Shown: positions 7,797 to 16,680, numbered from the stretch's first letter. The stretch: DNA of 64,000 bases from Albidovulum sp. (GCA_028823855.1 JAPPFL010000022.1:1-64000), one strand, 5' to 3'. The notes: generated by a model not told the origin, from the letters alone. Numbers and translations: made by a program.

Positions 7797-8544
7797 CCGC
7801 CGCCTCCCGGCCGAGATAGGCCTCCGCGACCGCGGGCAAGGCGAGGACTTGCCGAGGATTCCCGTCGGCGATCAGGAGGCCCGCGTCCAGGACGCAGACC
7901 CGGGAGCAGACCTGCACGATCAATTCAATCTTGTGCTCGATGACGATGCAGGTCCGGTTCGGCGTCACGCGCTCGACGATCAGCCGGGCCATGTCCTCGG
8001 ATTCCGCGGGCGTCATTCCGCCGGCAGGCTCGTCCAGAAAAACAAGCTCGGGATCGCGCGCCAGTATCCGCGCGATTTCCAGGCGCCTCAACTGGGGCAA
8101 CGGCAGCGCGTTGGCCAGACGGTCCCGAACGTCCTGCAGGCCGACCTGTTCCAAGGCCCACTCCGCGTTCTCGCGAAGGGATCTCGCGGTGCGCCGATTG
8201 CCGAGCAGGAGGTGGAGGAGGCTATTGCCGGGAATTCCGTACTGGGCGGCCTCGACGTTTGCAAGCGCCGTCATGCGCGGAAAATGGCGAAGGTTCTGGA
8301 AAGTGCGCGCGATGCCCAGGCGAAATATACGATGGGCTCCGAGATTCGTGATATCCGCGCCCTTAAACAGGATCTTGCCGCTGTCCGGGCCGTAAATGGC
8401 CGTTGCTACATTGACCAGGGTGGTCTTGCCCGACCCGTTGGGGCCGATTAGTCCAACGGTTTCGTTTCGGCCGAATTCGATCGTAATCGCCGATAGAGCC
8501 GGGAGATTTCCGAACCGCTTGTCGATCGAAACCAGGTTCAGCAC
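7789..8544 (-). CDS. livG: Branched-chain amino acid ABC transporter ATPase LivG (set 1)
   Basis: 251 residues. Walker A is GPNGSGKTTLVNV and Walker B is PELVFLDEPAGGMTPAES. The LivG features are the GIARTFQNLRHFPRMTALANV block and the late CIVIEHKIELIVQVCSRVCV. The signature motif before Walker B is weak (LANALPLPQLRRLEIARIL instead of LSGGQ...RR), a small deviation from the family norm that may slow hydrolysis. It overlaps livF downstream and lies one base after livM. It acts on the inner face of the membrane with LivF. Confidence 0.88.
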   Translation of the reverse strand: MLNLVSIDKRFGNLPALSAITIEFGRNETVGLIGPNGSGKTTLVNVATAIYGPDSGKILFKGADITNLGAHRIFRLGIARTFQNLRHFPRMTALANVEAAQYGIPGNSLLHLLLGNRRTARSLRENAEWALEQVGLQDVRDRLANALPLPQLRRLEIARILARDPELVFLDEPAGGMTPAESEDMARLIVERVTPNRTCIVIEHKIELIVQVCSRVCVLDAGLLIADGNPRQVLALPAVAEAYLGREAAVA

Positions 8545-8545
8545 T

Positions 8546-9439
8546 TCATGTGCGCCTCATCCAGCGCTTGATGCGATAGACCCGCGTTTCGTCCAGGATC
8601 CCGCGCGGCATAACGATGAGCAGAATTGCGACCAGACCTCCGAATACGATCATTCGATAGCCTTGGATGGCGCGGATTCCCTCAAGGAAACCGATATCCA
8701 GCACGACGCCGATTATCGGCCCCAGGGCCGTGCCCAATCCTCCGATCAGGCCGTAGGCAAGGCCGTGGACGCCCAGCATGACGTTAAAGACGTTGGGTTC
8801 GATGTAGGTTGCGAAGTGCGCGTAAAGGCCTCCTCCCAGTCCGGCGATCAGGCCCGCGAACATAACGGCCAGCAACTTGCAGGCACTTGCGTCGATACCC
8901 TGGCTCCGGGCCAGCAGCGGATCCTGGCCGACCATCCGTAGAGCGGCGCCAAGGCGCGACCGTTCCACCAGCAGCAAGAACGCAAGCACGGCGCCGAGCA
9001 GCCCGTAGATAATGAACATGAACTCGAGAGGCGTGACGTCGTTTTCAAAAATCCACCTGATGTCGCCGAAGCCCTCGGCGCCGTCGGGACCGACCATTTC
9101 GCCGTCGACTTCCACCCGGACGTGGACCGAGTTGAGCCACAGGCGAAGCATTTCGGCGAAACACAGCGTTGAAATCGCGAAATAGAGGCCCCGCAGCCGT
9201 ATCGTGAGTGCGCCGATTGCGAATGCGGCGGCGGCGGCGGAAAGGGAGCCTACGGCCAGGGCCAGCCCGAAAGGCCACCCCCACATGGCCGTCGCCGCCC
9301 CCGACATGTACGCGCCGATGCCGAAATAGGCCTGTTGCCCGAAGGAAATTTCCCCAACGACGAGGATGACATAGGCCGAAAGGGCTACGAACGCGATCAT
9401 GCCCATGTTCGAGGCAACGCTGATTGCATATTCGCTCAC
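8546..9439 (-). CDS. livM: Branched-chain amino acid ABC transporter permease LivM (set 1)
   Basis: 297 residues with about eight hydrophobic segments. LivM-type landmarks are GEISFGQQAYFGIGAYMSG near residues 29-47, the FAISTLCFAEMLRLW helix, and the coupling region RSRLGAALRMVGQDPLLARS with GIDASACKLLAVMFAG. It forms the inner-membrane channel with LivH. It lies between livH (3 bases upstream) and livG (1 base downstream), with no room for independent promoters. Confidence 0.88.
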   Translation of the reverse strand: MSEYAISVASNMGMIAFVALSAYVILVVGEISFGQQAYFGIGAYMSGAATAMWGWPFGLALAVGSLSAAAAAFAIGALTIRLRGLYFAISTLCFAEMLRLWLNSVHVRVEVDGEMVGPDGAEGFGDIRWIFENDVTPLEFMFIIYGLLGAVLAFLLLVERSRLGAALRMVGQDPLLARSQGIDASACKLLAVMFAGLIAGLGGGLYAHFATYIEPNVFNVMLGVHGLAYGLIGGLGTALGPIIGVVLDIGFLEGIRAIQGYRMIVFGGLVAILLIVMPRGILDETRVYRIKRWMRRT

Positions 9440-9442
9440 GGG

Positions 9443-10342
9443 TCAGATCCTTCTGAAGGCCTGGGCTTCCCGCTCTGCGATGCCCTGCCCGAGCAACCCG
9501 CCGGGACGGAGGACGAGAACCATGAACAGTACCAGATATGAACTCAAATCCTTGTACGCGTTTCCGAGGTACCATTGGGTCTGCGATTCGATGACGCCGA
9601 GAATCAGCCCGCCGACCACGGCCCCCGGAATGGACCCCATTCCGCCCAGCATCATGGCGATCAATCCCTTGAACGTCGCCCAAAGACCGAAGTACGGCGT
9701 GACCTGCTGATCGGCGGCAAGAAGAAGATACCCGGCTATCCCTCCGATCAGCGACGCGAGCACGAAGGCCCGAAAAATAACGCGACCCGGCCGGATACCC
9801 ATATAGGCGGCCGCGGCGGGATTTTCCGACACCGCCCTGAGAGCCAGTCCAAACCGGGTCTTGAAGAGCAGGAGCCGGAGCATGACCAGCACGAGTATCG
9901 CGACCGTCAGCGTCGTCACGTACTCCATGCGAAAAAAGTACGGGCCGATCTCGACCCCGCCGGTTCTGAACAGTTCCGGAAAGGGATAGGTGCGCCCGGG
10001 CAGGAGGATCGTCGCGACCTCCTCAAGCTGCATCCAGATCACGAAGCTGGAAACCATGGACGCGATGGCGGCGTCTCTGCGAATCGCCCAAAAGCATACG
10101 CGCTCCACGTAGACGCCGACTGCGACCGTTCCGGCAACGGTGACGGCCGCAACCAGCCAGGGCTGGGCGTCCAACGTGACGAAGATCCAGGTTCCGGCGA
10201 AAGCCCCCAGCATGATCGACGGGCCATATGACAAGTTGATTCGTCGCATGACCCCGAATACCAGGGTGAAGCCGAGCGCAATCAGGGAATAGGCGGAGCC
10301 GATTGAGAGGCCGTCTATCGTAGTCTGGATAAAGTCGACCAT
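9443..10342 (-). CDS. livH: Branched-chain amino acid ABC transporter permease LivH (set 1)
   Basis: About 299 residues from ATG 10342 (MVDFIQTTIDGLSIGSAYSL); a longer start at 10399 would overlap livF of set 2. LivH landmarks are LIALGFTLVFGVMRRINLSY near the N-terminus, TRFGLALRAVSENPAAAAYM in the coupling loop, and LIAMMLGGMGSIPGAVVGG with VLRPGGLLGQ near the end. Multi-spanning inner-membrane subunit. Set 1 begins here, 13 bases after livF of set 2, so both sets are very likely on one transcript. Confidence 0.87.
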   Translation of the reverse strand: MVDFIQTTIDGLSIGSAYSLIALGFTLVFGVMRRINLSYGPSIMLGAFAGTWIFVTLDAQPWLVAAVTVAGTVAVGVYVERVCFWAIRRDAAIASMVSSFVIWMQLEEVATILLPGRTYPFPELFRTGGVEIGPYFFRMEYVTTLTVAILVLVMLRLLLFKTRFGLALRAVSENPAAAAYMGIRPGRVIFRAFVLASLIGGIAGYLLLAADQQVTPYFGLWATFKGLIAMMLGGMGSIPGAVVGGLILGVIESQTQWYLGNAYKDLSSYLVLFMVLVLRPGGLLGQGIAEREAQAFRRI

Positions 10343-10355
10343 GCCGTCTCGCGCG

Positions 10356-11075
10356 TCACGCCACCTTGGACCCGAGATAGGCGCGCTGAATAAAGTCATC
10401 TTCGCCGATCTCGCCCGGCGTACCGCTGAAGGTCACCCGGCCCTGATCCAGCAGGTAGAAGCGGTTCGCGATCTGCAGCGCCTTGTGCGCATTCTGTTCG
10501 ACCAGCACGATGGACACGCCTTCATCGTTGAGCTGGCGAATGATCGAAAAGATTTCGGCGACGATCAGAGGCGCCAAGCCTAGCGACGGCTCATCCATCA
10601 TCAGGATTTTCGGTCGCGACATCATTGCCCTGGCGACGGCCAGCATCTGCTGCTCGCCGCCGGACAGCGTTCCCGCAATCTGGGCTCGGCGGTCCTTGAG
10701 AGACGGAAAGCGGGCGTAGGCGTTGTCGATGTCCGCTTGCACCCCGGCGCGGTCGCTCGACAGGCGGGTGTAGGCGCCCGCCATGAGGTTTTCCTCGACC
10801 GACATGGAGTGAAAGACCAGCCGGTTTTCGGGCACCAGGGCGATGCCGCACCTGAGGGCGTGAGGCGCCGAGGTGCCGGTAATCTCCGTATCATTGACCT
10901 TGACCGACCCCGACACCGGCTTGAGGATGCAGGCGATGGAATACATCAATGTCGTCTTCCCGGCTCCGTTGGGGCCGAGTATGCAGGTGATCTCCCCCTG
11001 CTTGGCCGACAGCGTCACGCCCTTGAGCGCTTCAATCGTACCATAGGCCGTAACGAGGTCCCTGACTTCGAGCAT
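10356..11075 (-). CDS. livF: Branched-chain amino acid ABC transporter ATPase LivF (set 2)
   Basis: 239 residues from ATG 11075 (MLEVRDLVTAYG). Walker A is GPNGAGKTTLMYS, the signature is LSGGEQQMLAVARAMMSRPK and Walker B is ILMMDEPSLGLAPLIVAE. A LivF-type ending, IVLVEQNAHKALQIANRFYL, is present. The sequence is clearly divergent from the set 1 LivF over its whole length, so the two sets are not a recent tandem duplication. It ends 13 bases before livH of set 1. ATP-driven uptake with LivG of its own set is most likely, but mixing of ATPases between the sets is possible. Confidence 0.89.
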   Translation of the reverse strand: MLEVRDLVTAYGTIEALKGVTLSAKQGEITCILGPNGAGKTTLMYSIACILKPVSGSVKVNDTEITGTSAPHALRCGIALVPENRLVFHSMSVEENLMAGAYTRLSSDRAGVQADIDNAYARFPSLKDRRAQIAGTLSGGEQQMLAVARAMMSRPKILMMDEPSLGLAPLIVAEIFSIIRQLNDEGVSIVLVEQNAHKALQIANRFYLLDQGRVTFSGTPGEIGEDDFIQRAYLGSKVA

Positions 11076-11085
11076 GCTTGCCCCC

Positions 11086-11841
11086 TTAGGCGGCTTCGGC
11101 GTCCGGCGATCCCAGGTAGGCCTCTCGAACCGCCATGTTCCCCTGGATTTCGCCGGGAGCGCCGAGGGCAATGAGCTTGCCGAAGTTGAGCACCGCAACC
11201 CGATCGGTCACTCCCATGACCAGTTCCATCACATGCTCGACGAGCAGCACAGTGATGCCGCTCCCTTTTAGGGCCAGAATGCGTTGCTTGAGGTCTTCGA
11301 CTTCCTCGCGGTTCATTCCGGCGGCGGGCTCGTCGAGTAGAATCAGCTGCGGCCGGGCGGACACGGCGCGGGCCAGCTCGAGGCGGCGCTGTTCGCCGAA
11401 CGCGAGGTTCCGCGCGAGGTCGTTCGCCCGGCCGGCCAGGCCGGCAAAAACCAGCGTCTCTTCGATGGCCTCGCGGATCCGGGCGGAACTGCCGAACCAG
11501 TTTCTCATGAAGCCCGCTTCCTCTCCCGGCGCGTCCCGCCGCGCGATCCAGAGGTTTTGCCAGACCGTAAGCTCGCCGAACAGGCGAATATTCTGGAATG
11601 TTCGGCTAATCCCGGCATTCAACCGCCTATGCGGCGGAAGGCCGCCGAGATCCTTCCCCTCCAACAAAACCCGTCCGCTCGTGGCGGGAAAAACGCCGCA
11701 GACCAGGTTCACCGTCGTGCTCTTGCCCGACCCGTTCGGGCCGATGAGACCGAAGACCTCTCCGCGTTCGACTTCCAATGACAGGCCGTCGACCGCGCGG
11801 ATGCCGTCAAAGTGCTTGGAAAGTTCCGACAGCTCAAGCAT
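11086..11841 (-). CDS. livG: Branched-chain amino acid ABC transporter ATPase LivG (set 2)
   Basis: 251 residues from ATG 11841 (MLELSELSKHFDGIRAVDGL); an upstream ATG at 11868 would add nine residues. Walker A is GPNGSGKSTTVNLV and Walker B is LILLDEPAAGMNREEVED. The LivG hallmark ISRTFQNIRLFGELTVWQN is present, as is LAFGEQRRLELARAV in the signature position. Ending at 11086, it is separated from livF by 10 bases and overlaps livM of the same set by 8. Confidence 0.88.
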   Translation of the reverse strand: MLELSELSKHFDGIRAVDGLSLEVERGEVFGLIGPNGSGKSTTVNLVCGVFPATSGRVLLEGKDLGGLPPHRRLNAGISRTFQNIRLFGELTVWQNLWIARRDAPGEEAGFMRNWFGSSARIREAIEETLVFAGLAGRANDLARNLAFGEQRRLELARAVSARPQLILLDEPAAGMNREEVEDLKQRILALKGSGITVLLVEHVMELVMGVTDRVAVLNFGKLIALGAPGEIQGNMAVREAYLGSPDAEAA

Positions 11842-12763
11842 GGCGTCCCCCGCCATCCGGCTTGCCATGCCCGATCATCCGCCGGATCCGCGACAGGACG
11901 TTGCCGTCGAGCAGCCCGGACGGCCGGAAGTTCATCGCAACGATGATGAGAAGACCGAAAAGTATATTTCGCCAGTCCCCCAGGAATCGCATGCCCTCGA
12001 TCAGAATGCCCTGTACGAAGATAACCGCGATCAGGGTCCCGAACACGCTCGAAAGGCCGCCGAGGATGGGATAGGCAACAGCGAAGGTCGCGAGCAGAAC
12101 GGAAAAAGTCAGGTGATCCACATAGGTGGCGCTGTGGGCGTACAATCCGCCGGCGAGGCCTGCGATGACCCCGCCGACCGTCATGGCGGTGACCTTCACG
12201 GCGACGATGTTGACGCCCGAACTCTGAGCCGCCAACTCGTCGGCCCCGACCGCGCGCAGCGTCGCGCCGGCGCGCACCCGATCGAGCCACCACAACATGG
12301 CCATTACAACGATCACGAAAAGCCAGATGAATAGAACGACGTCGAAGGTATCCCAGCCGTTGGCGGCGTAGAAGCGGATTTCCCGGAACCCCTGCGTCGA
12401 ATCGGGGCCGACCTCGACGCCGTTCACCATGACCCGCCAATTCAGGTTGAAAAAGAACAAGCGGACGATTTCGCTGAACGCGATCGTAGCGACCACCAGC
12501 ATCAGGCCCTTAACTCTCAATGCCGGAAACCCGACGAGGAATGCAAATGCGCCGCCCGCGAGAGCGCCCGCGAACAAGCCGGGGACAATGTGGTACTCGA
12601 ATATGACCGTAAGGATACCTGAAACGTAGGCGCCGATGGCGAAAAATCCGACCTGAGCCAGGCTGAGCTGCCCGGTCAACAGCAAGACATAGGCCGACAG
12701 CCCGAGAAGCGTGTGGATGCCGATGGTCTGGAGGAGGCCGAAATAGAAAGCCATGGCCGTCAA
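11834..12763 (-). CDS. livM: Branched-chain amino acid ABC transporter permease LivM (set 2)
   Basis: 309 residues, eight or nine hydrophobic helices. LivM landmarks: LLTGQLSLAQVGFFAIGAYV near residue 30, MLVVATIAFSEIVRLFFFN, RVRAGATLRAVGADELAAQS and GVNIVAVKVTAMTVGGVIAG. The C-terminus is His/Gly-rich (GHGKPDGGGRHA). Its first codons overlap the end of livH (ATGA-type junction at 12760-12763) and its end overlaps livG. It pairs with LivH of the same set in the inner membrane. Confidence 0.87.
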   Translation of the reverse strand: MTAMAFYFGLLQTIGIHTLLGLSAYVLLLTGQLSLAQVGFFAIGAYVSGILTVIFEYHIVPGLFAGALAGGAFAFLVGFPALRVKGLMLVVATIAFSEIVRLFFFNLNWRVMVNGVEVGPDSTQGFREIRFYAANGWDTFDVVLFIWLFVIVVMAMLWWLDRVRAGATLRAVGADELAAQSSGVNIVAVKVTAMTVGGVIAGLAGGLYAHSATYVDHLTFSVLLATFAVAYPILGGLSSVFGTLIAVIFVQGILIEGMRFLGDWRNILFGLLIIVAMNFRPSGLLDGNVLSRIRRMIGHGKPDGGGRHA

Positions 12764-13647
12764 TCCCGCTTGATCGCCTTGCCGAGCAGGCCGTTCGGCC
12801 GAAAGACAAGGAAGACGAAAAGCAGGAGGAACACGTAGATGTCGCGCTGGTTCACCCCGAACACCAACAAAAAGAGGTTCTCGAATCCGCCGACCGCGAA
12901 GCCCGCGATTATGGCGCCCGGAATGCTGCCCAGACCGCCGATGACGGTGACGATCAGGCCCTTGACCGTTATCGGCACCGTCAGCAACGGGGAGATGACG
13001 CCGACCGCTGCCGCGGCCATGCAGCCGGCCAAGCCGCCGAGCACGCCCGTCAGCACGAATGTTGTCGCGTTTGTGCGGTGGCTGGCGATACCGCAGAGTT
13101 CAGCTGCGACGACCTGTTGGGAAACGGCCCGCGTCGCCAGCCCGAGGCGCGTGCCGAACAGGACATAGAGCAGGACCAGCATTGCGACTAAACTGGTCAC
13201 CAGGACGAATATCAGGTCGCCCCTGAATCCGTATTCGCCTAATTCAAAATAGACATCATCCATGACCGCGGGAAATGCAAGCGGCGAGCCGGCGGTTGCA
13301 TGAATGATGATCTCGTCGATGAAGAACAGCGCTCCGATGGACGCCATAAGGGGAGCTAGCATGTTCGATGCCGGCATGTAGCGAAAGCACGTGATGTAGA
13401 CGGCGAGCCCGATGACGCCGCTCGCGACGGGTCCGAGAAAGAACGCCAGCACGGGCGGGAGGCCCGACAACGCGATTGCCGCAAGGCCGACATAGGCCCC
13501 TGCGATCGCCGAGGCGGCGTAGGCCATGTTCAACTTGTGCATGGCGCCGAAAATGAGCGTGAAGCCCAAACCGATCAGCGCATAGGTCGACCCGAACAAT
13601 AGACCGTCGATGATCGCTTGCGCAACGTCGATAAAGTCAATTCCCAC
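12760..13647 (-). CDS. livH: Branched-chain amino acid ABC transporter permease LivH (set 2)
   Basis: 295 residues. MGIDFIDVAQAIIDGLLFGS and ALIGLGFTLIFGAMHKLNMA at the N-terminus, FGTRLGLATRAVSQQVVAAE in the coupling loop and VTVIGGLGSIPGAIIAG near the C-terminus are LivH features. It is the first permease gene after the binding protein, 123 bases downstream, with a GC-rich hairpin in the gap. The stop overlaps the livM start. Confidence 0.87.
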   Translation of the reverse strand: MGIDFIDVAQAIIDGLLFGSTYALIGLGFTLIFGAMHKLNMAYAASAIAGAYVGLAAIALSGLPPVLAFFLGPVASGVIGLAVYITCFRYMPASNMLAPLMASIGALFFIDEIIIHATAGSPLAFPAVMDDVYFELGEYGFRGDLIFVLVTSLVAMLVLLYVLFGTRLGLATRAVSQQVVAAELCGIASHRTNATTFVLTGVLGGLAGCMAAAAVGVISPLLTVPITVKGLIVTVIGGLGSIPGAIIAGFAVGGFENLFLLVFGVNQRDIYVFLLLFVFLVFRPNGLLGKAIKRD

Positions 13648-13734
13648 GGCTTTGGCCCTTTCGAGTCAGCGCGAGTACGACCCGGCGCAAAGCCGAAGAT
13701 CCTTCTCGGCCATCGGGACGTGCAGAATATGAAA

Positions 13735-13758
13735 GCGGCCGGGGCTCGGGCCGGCCGC
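13735..13758 (-). terminator. Attenuator hairpin between the binding protein and livH
   Basis: GCGGCCGG (13735-13742) and CCGGCCGC (13751-13758) form an 8-bp GC stem with an 8-base loop, starting 13 bases after the stop of the binding-protein gene on the minus strand. It is followed by a short TTTC, not a long T-run. Such hairpins usually lower transcription into the permease genes and stabilise the upstream message, giving an excess of binding protein. Confidence 0.55.
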
Positions 13759-13770
13759 CTTCAACGTCGT

Positions 13771-15042
13771 TTACTGGATCGAGCGGGGATCGTGAATCAC
13801 GGACCACTTGCCGCCCATGGCCTGCACGAAGACGTACGGCTTGAGCGCTTCACCTTCGTCCTGAACCCGCTGAACTTGCCCGATAAGCCCTTCGGTCCTT
13901 TCCAGCGTCTCGAGCCCGTCGCGAATCTTCCGGCGATCGGCCATGAGAGTTTCGGGCTTGTTTTCTACGCCGGCGCTCTCGATGACCTGCTTGATGATCA
14001 TGACGTTCTCCCAGGCTGCGGCGCTGTGAAGGTCGGCGTCGCCGCCGTTTTCGTTGGCGAGCATGGCGACTTTCTCCGCCGCCGGCGTGATCGGCGCAAA
14101 GCTCGTCGGGATGACCATGCCCTCGGCCGCTTCGGCGCAACCTTTCATGACTTCGGCGCTGGACGAACTCGTAAGGCCGATAAGTAGCTTGGGCTCCGCG
14201 CGCCTCCTCTTCAGCTCCTTGAGCATGCCGCAGGTCGTGAAGGGATGCGAAGAGATGATGTAGATATCCGCTTCGGACTTTTTAAAGGCGCGCGCCTGAA
14301 CCGAGAAGTTCGTGTCCGCCATCAGCCAGTTCGAGGAGTTGGCCAGGACTTCCGTGTAGCCCGATCCGAGATCGCCGGTCACGCCCTCTATATCGCCGGT
14401 CGCCCAGTCGAAGCCGTAACGCTTCGACGCCTGAACAATGACCCTGGAGTAGGTGCCGTTGGAGTGGCCCTGGTCGGTCTCCGTGCCGCCATAGATGGTC
14501 TTCAGATCCGGGTAGGTTTTCGCTACCCAGGCGAAGAGTTTGTCGTACATGTCCGGTTCGTTCGGCGTATTGCGGAATGTCCATTGGCTGATCTTGGCCA
14601 ATCCGTTGCGCACCGCCGTGTCCGTGAGGATCGGGAACTGAAGGCCCGTATCGTTGTCGTCGCCGACCGTTTTCTGGAAAACTCCGAACATGGCCGCAGC
14701 GGCGCCGGAACAGGTCGGTCCGATGCCGATCAGTGCCCGAGTTTCCGAAGCGACCTTGCGCGCCACCGAAATCGCCTGCTCTGCATTGCAGGCGGAATCG
14801 AAGTAAATGTACTCGAGATTGGCTTTGGTCCCGTCGGCCAGCATGATGCCGCCGGAATCGTTGACCTCCTTCACCGCGGCCTTGAGTACGGCTTCGGAGT
14901 TCACGCCGAACGATCGCAGCGGCCCCGACTTTGCGCCCCAGCCGGCAATCAGGATGGTTTCTTCCGCCAATGCCGGCGAGATCATGGCCGACAGGGCCGC
15001 TGCCCAGACGGCGGGTTTCAAGACGTGTTTCAGGTTGAGCAT
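13771..15042 (-). CDS. ABC transporter substrate-binding protein, branched-chain amino acid type
   Basis: 423 residues with a clear signal peptide (MLNLKHVLKPAVWAAALSAM, Ala-Leu-Ala cleavage near residue 26). The mature part has the LivK/ANF-receptor layout: AGWGAKSGPLRSFGVNSEAV, then GGIMLADGTKANLEYIYFDS, IGIGPTCSGAAAAMFGV for ligand contact, and DIYIISSHPFTTCGMLKEL in the second lobe. AAAGGAGGAAAC gives a very strong ribosome-binding site. It is the first gene of the ten-gene liv operon and the only binding protein for two permease sets. The ligand is not evident; FadR-type regulation and an unknown neighbour allow a non-amino-acid ligand. Confidence 0.87.
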   Translation of the reverse strand: MLNLKHVLKPAVWAAALSAMISPALAEETILIAGWGAKSGPLRSFGVNSEAVLKAAVKEVNDSGGIMLADGTKANLEYIYFDSACNAEQAISVARKVASETRALIGIGPTCSGAAAAMFGVFQKTVGDDNDTGLQFPILTDTAVRNGLAKISQWTFRNTPNEPDMYDKLFAWVAKTYPDLKTIYGGTETDQGHSNGTYSRVIVQASKRYGFDWATGDIEGVTGDLGSGYTEVLANSSNWLMADTNFSVQARAFKKSEADIYIISSHPFTTCGMLKELKRRRAEPKLLIGLTSSSSAEVMKGCAEAAEGMVIPTSFAPITPAAEKVAMLANENGGDADLHSAAAWENVMIIKQVIESAGVENKPETLMADRRKIRDGLETLERTEGLIGQVQRVQDEGEALKPYVFVQAMGGKWSVIHDPRSIQ

Positions 15043-15069
15043 CGTTTCCTCCTTTTCAGTTTTGCGTTT

Positions 15070-15534
15070 CTAGCATTCAGCCTTCATCCGGTCGCATTTT
15101 TCACCGCGAAACGACGAGGCGCAAAACTCTCCTCGAAACTTGTTCGTCGCGTAGTCCATGCAGGCAACGTCGCCGCGCGGATGCTCCTTCTCACGCATCA
15201 ATTGACCGGCAGTGATGAGGCCTACGCGGTATCCCAGTGCCGCCCGGACATCGTCGATATAGATGCGCGTAGCCTTGCGAAGGTCGAGCACTTCCCCGGG
15301 GCCGGCGTTCGGTGCATCGACGATTTCCGGGCGCCAGGGGGCCTTCGAAGCGCAAATGGAATTCTTCCGTGCGCAAAATGCGCGCATTTTTTTCGGAACC
15401 ACACCCAAGTCCGAGAGCTCGCCTAGATCCGGGAATTCGGGGCGATGGGTGTCGCCGCCCGCCAACGATCCGTGCATGGTTGGTTCAAGGTCCCTTTTGA
15501 CTGCCGCATTGCCCGCGGCATTGGTTTCGCCCAT
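15070..15534 (-). CDS. Hypothetical protein upstream of the liv operon
   Basis: About 154 residues from the ATG at 15534 (an earlier start at 15603 is possible). The C-terminal half, GEVLDLRKATRIYIDDVRAA, LGYRVGLITAGQLMREKEHP and MDYATNKFRGEFC, reads like real folded protein. The N-terminal half is less convincing. I do not recognise a family. It lies between the regulator and the binding protein, on the strand of the liv operon and 27 bases before it, and could be an operon leader gene or a remnant of a longer catabolic gene. Confidence 0.45.
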   Translation of the reverse strand: MGETNAAGNAAVKRDLEPTMHGSLAGGDTHRPEFPDLGELSDLGVVPKKMRAFCARKNSICASKAPWRPEIVDAPNAGPGEVLDLRKATRIYIDDVRAALGYRVGLITAGQLMREKEHPRGDVACMDYATNKFRGEFCASSFRGEKCDRMKAEC

Positions 15535-15742
15535 CAGCAGGACTGGCGCTTGACGGTTTACATATATTTCAATATTTGTCAAGCAAATTAACGCATATTG
15601 CAACGTTTCACGGTTGGCGCGGTCGGAAGACGTGAAATGGTGCGAAATCGGCGTGCGCTTCTCGTCAGCGAAGCCGTGCTAGTATACTGAAGATTGCAAG
15701 CCGGGGCCGCGCTGTTCATCGCCCTTCTACGGATCCTAAATC

Positions 15743-16507
15743 ATGACCTTGAAATACGAACCCGTCGTCACGCAGAGCGTCGCCAAGCAGATTTCCGAAC
15801 AGATCCGGCGGTCCATAACCAACGGCAGTTTGAAAGCCGATGACAAGCTTCCGACCGAAGCGGAGCTGGCTCGCCAGTTCAATGTTTCCCGCCCGACGAT
15901 TCGCGAGGCGTTGAAGAGGCTTGCCGCCAAGAGTCTCATCCGGTCGCGACGAGGTCCCACCGGGGGAACCTTTGTGAGGGCGCCCAGCATGGAAGACATG
16001 TCGCAGGATCTGATATCATCCGTCGCGCTCATGGTCAGCCTCGGCGTATTCGATCTGACCGAGATTGCGGAAGCGCGCCATGAACTCGAACTGGCGTGCA
16101 TACGCCTGGCGATCAAGCGTCGAACCGGCGCCGAGACGAACCGTATGGCGGCGGAGATCAATCTGCAGAAAGATCAGTCTCTGACGGACGAGGAGTTTTG
16201 CGCATCCGATGTCCGTTTTCATCGCGCGCTCGTGGATGCGACCCATAACCCGGTCATGCAATTCCAGATGTTTACCGTAATCGAGGCGCTTCAACCCGTT
16301 GAAAATATGGTGATCTTCCGCTTTCGGCAGCGGAAAAAAATCATCGAGCAGCATGAAAAAATCCTGCATGCGCTTTTAGCCCGGGATCTCGCTCGGGCCG
16401 AAAAGGCGATAGATGAGCAGATGGTCTACCTCCGCGAGAGCTTTTCGCAGGCGCAGGAATGGCGGAGGAAGCGCGACGAGGCGAAAAGGACGGCGTCGCC
16501 TACCTGA
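15743..16507 (+). CDS. GntR-family transcriptional regulator, FadR type
   Basis: 254 residues. The N-terminal winged helix (ISEQIRRSITNGSLKADDKL, PTEAELARQFNVSRPTIREA, KRLAAKSLIRSRRGPTGGTF) is a standard GntR DNA-binding domain over residues 8-80. The C-terminal all-helical FCD domain follows, with the metal/effector histidine region FCASDVRFHRALVDATHNPV and the late RAEKAIDEQMVYLRE. It is transcribed away from the liv operon and is the obvious candidate to control it. The intergenic gap holds TATACT (15683-15688), a possible -10 element, but no -35 that I would defend. The effector is unknown. Confidence 0.88.
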   Translation: MTLKYEPVVTQSVAKQISEQIRRSITNGSLKADDKLPTEAELARQFNVSRPTIREALKRLAAKSLIRSRRGPTGGTFVRAPSMEDMSQDLISSVALMVSLGVFDLTEIAEARHELELACIRLAIKRRTGAETNRMAAEINLQKDQSLTDEEFCASDVRFHRALVDATHNPVMQFQMFTVIEALQPVENMVIFRFRQRKKIIEQHEKILHALLARDLARAEKAIDEQMVYLRESFSQAQEWRRKRDEAKRTASPT

Positions 16508-16557
16508 AAAAACAGCTTGGCGGTCGGGGCGGTTCGCAAGGAAGCGGCGGAATAAAT

Positions 16558-16680
16558 TGCGAGGAACCTGCAAAAATATTGCTGAGCGGAAATTTATTTC
16601 AGATATCCGGAGGCTTCAGCCCGGAGCAGGGGCGCCATCCGTAGCATATTGTTTTTTGCGACACAATACGGGAGGCGCCT
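16558..16680 (+). repeat. IS left end, copy 2 (pair with 3020-3140)
   Basis: The GGAGCAGGGGCGCCATCCG block (from about 16620) and the TTGCGACACAATAC and GGAGGCGCC blocks match copy 1 almost base for base. Here the transposase start that should follow is missing and the sequence changes to an ISKra4 remnant. The repeat marks the edge of a deletion. Confidence 0.65.

Noticed and set aside
11135-12334. Plus-strand ORF of 399 codons
   Set aside because: Antisense to livG and livM of set 2; low-complexity Arg/Ser/Pro content.
7047-12763. Assembly duplication of the liv genes
   Set aside because: The two sets differ throughout at protein level, so they are genuine paralogues.
14245-15426. Plus-strand ORF of 393 codons
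   Set aside because: It lies opposite the substrate-binding protein and is its GC-rich shadow.
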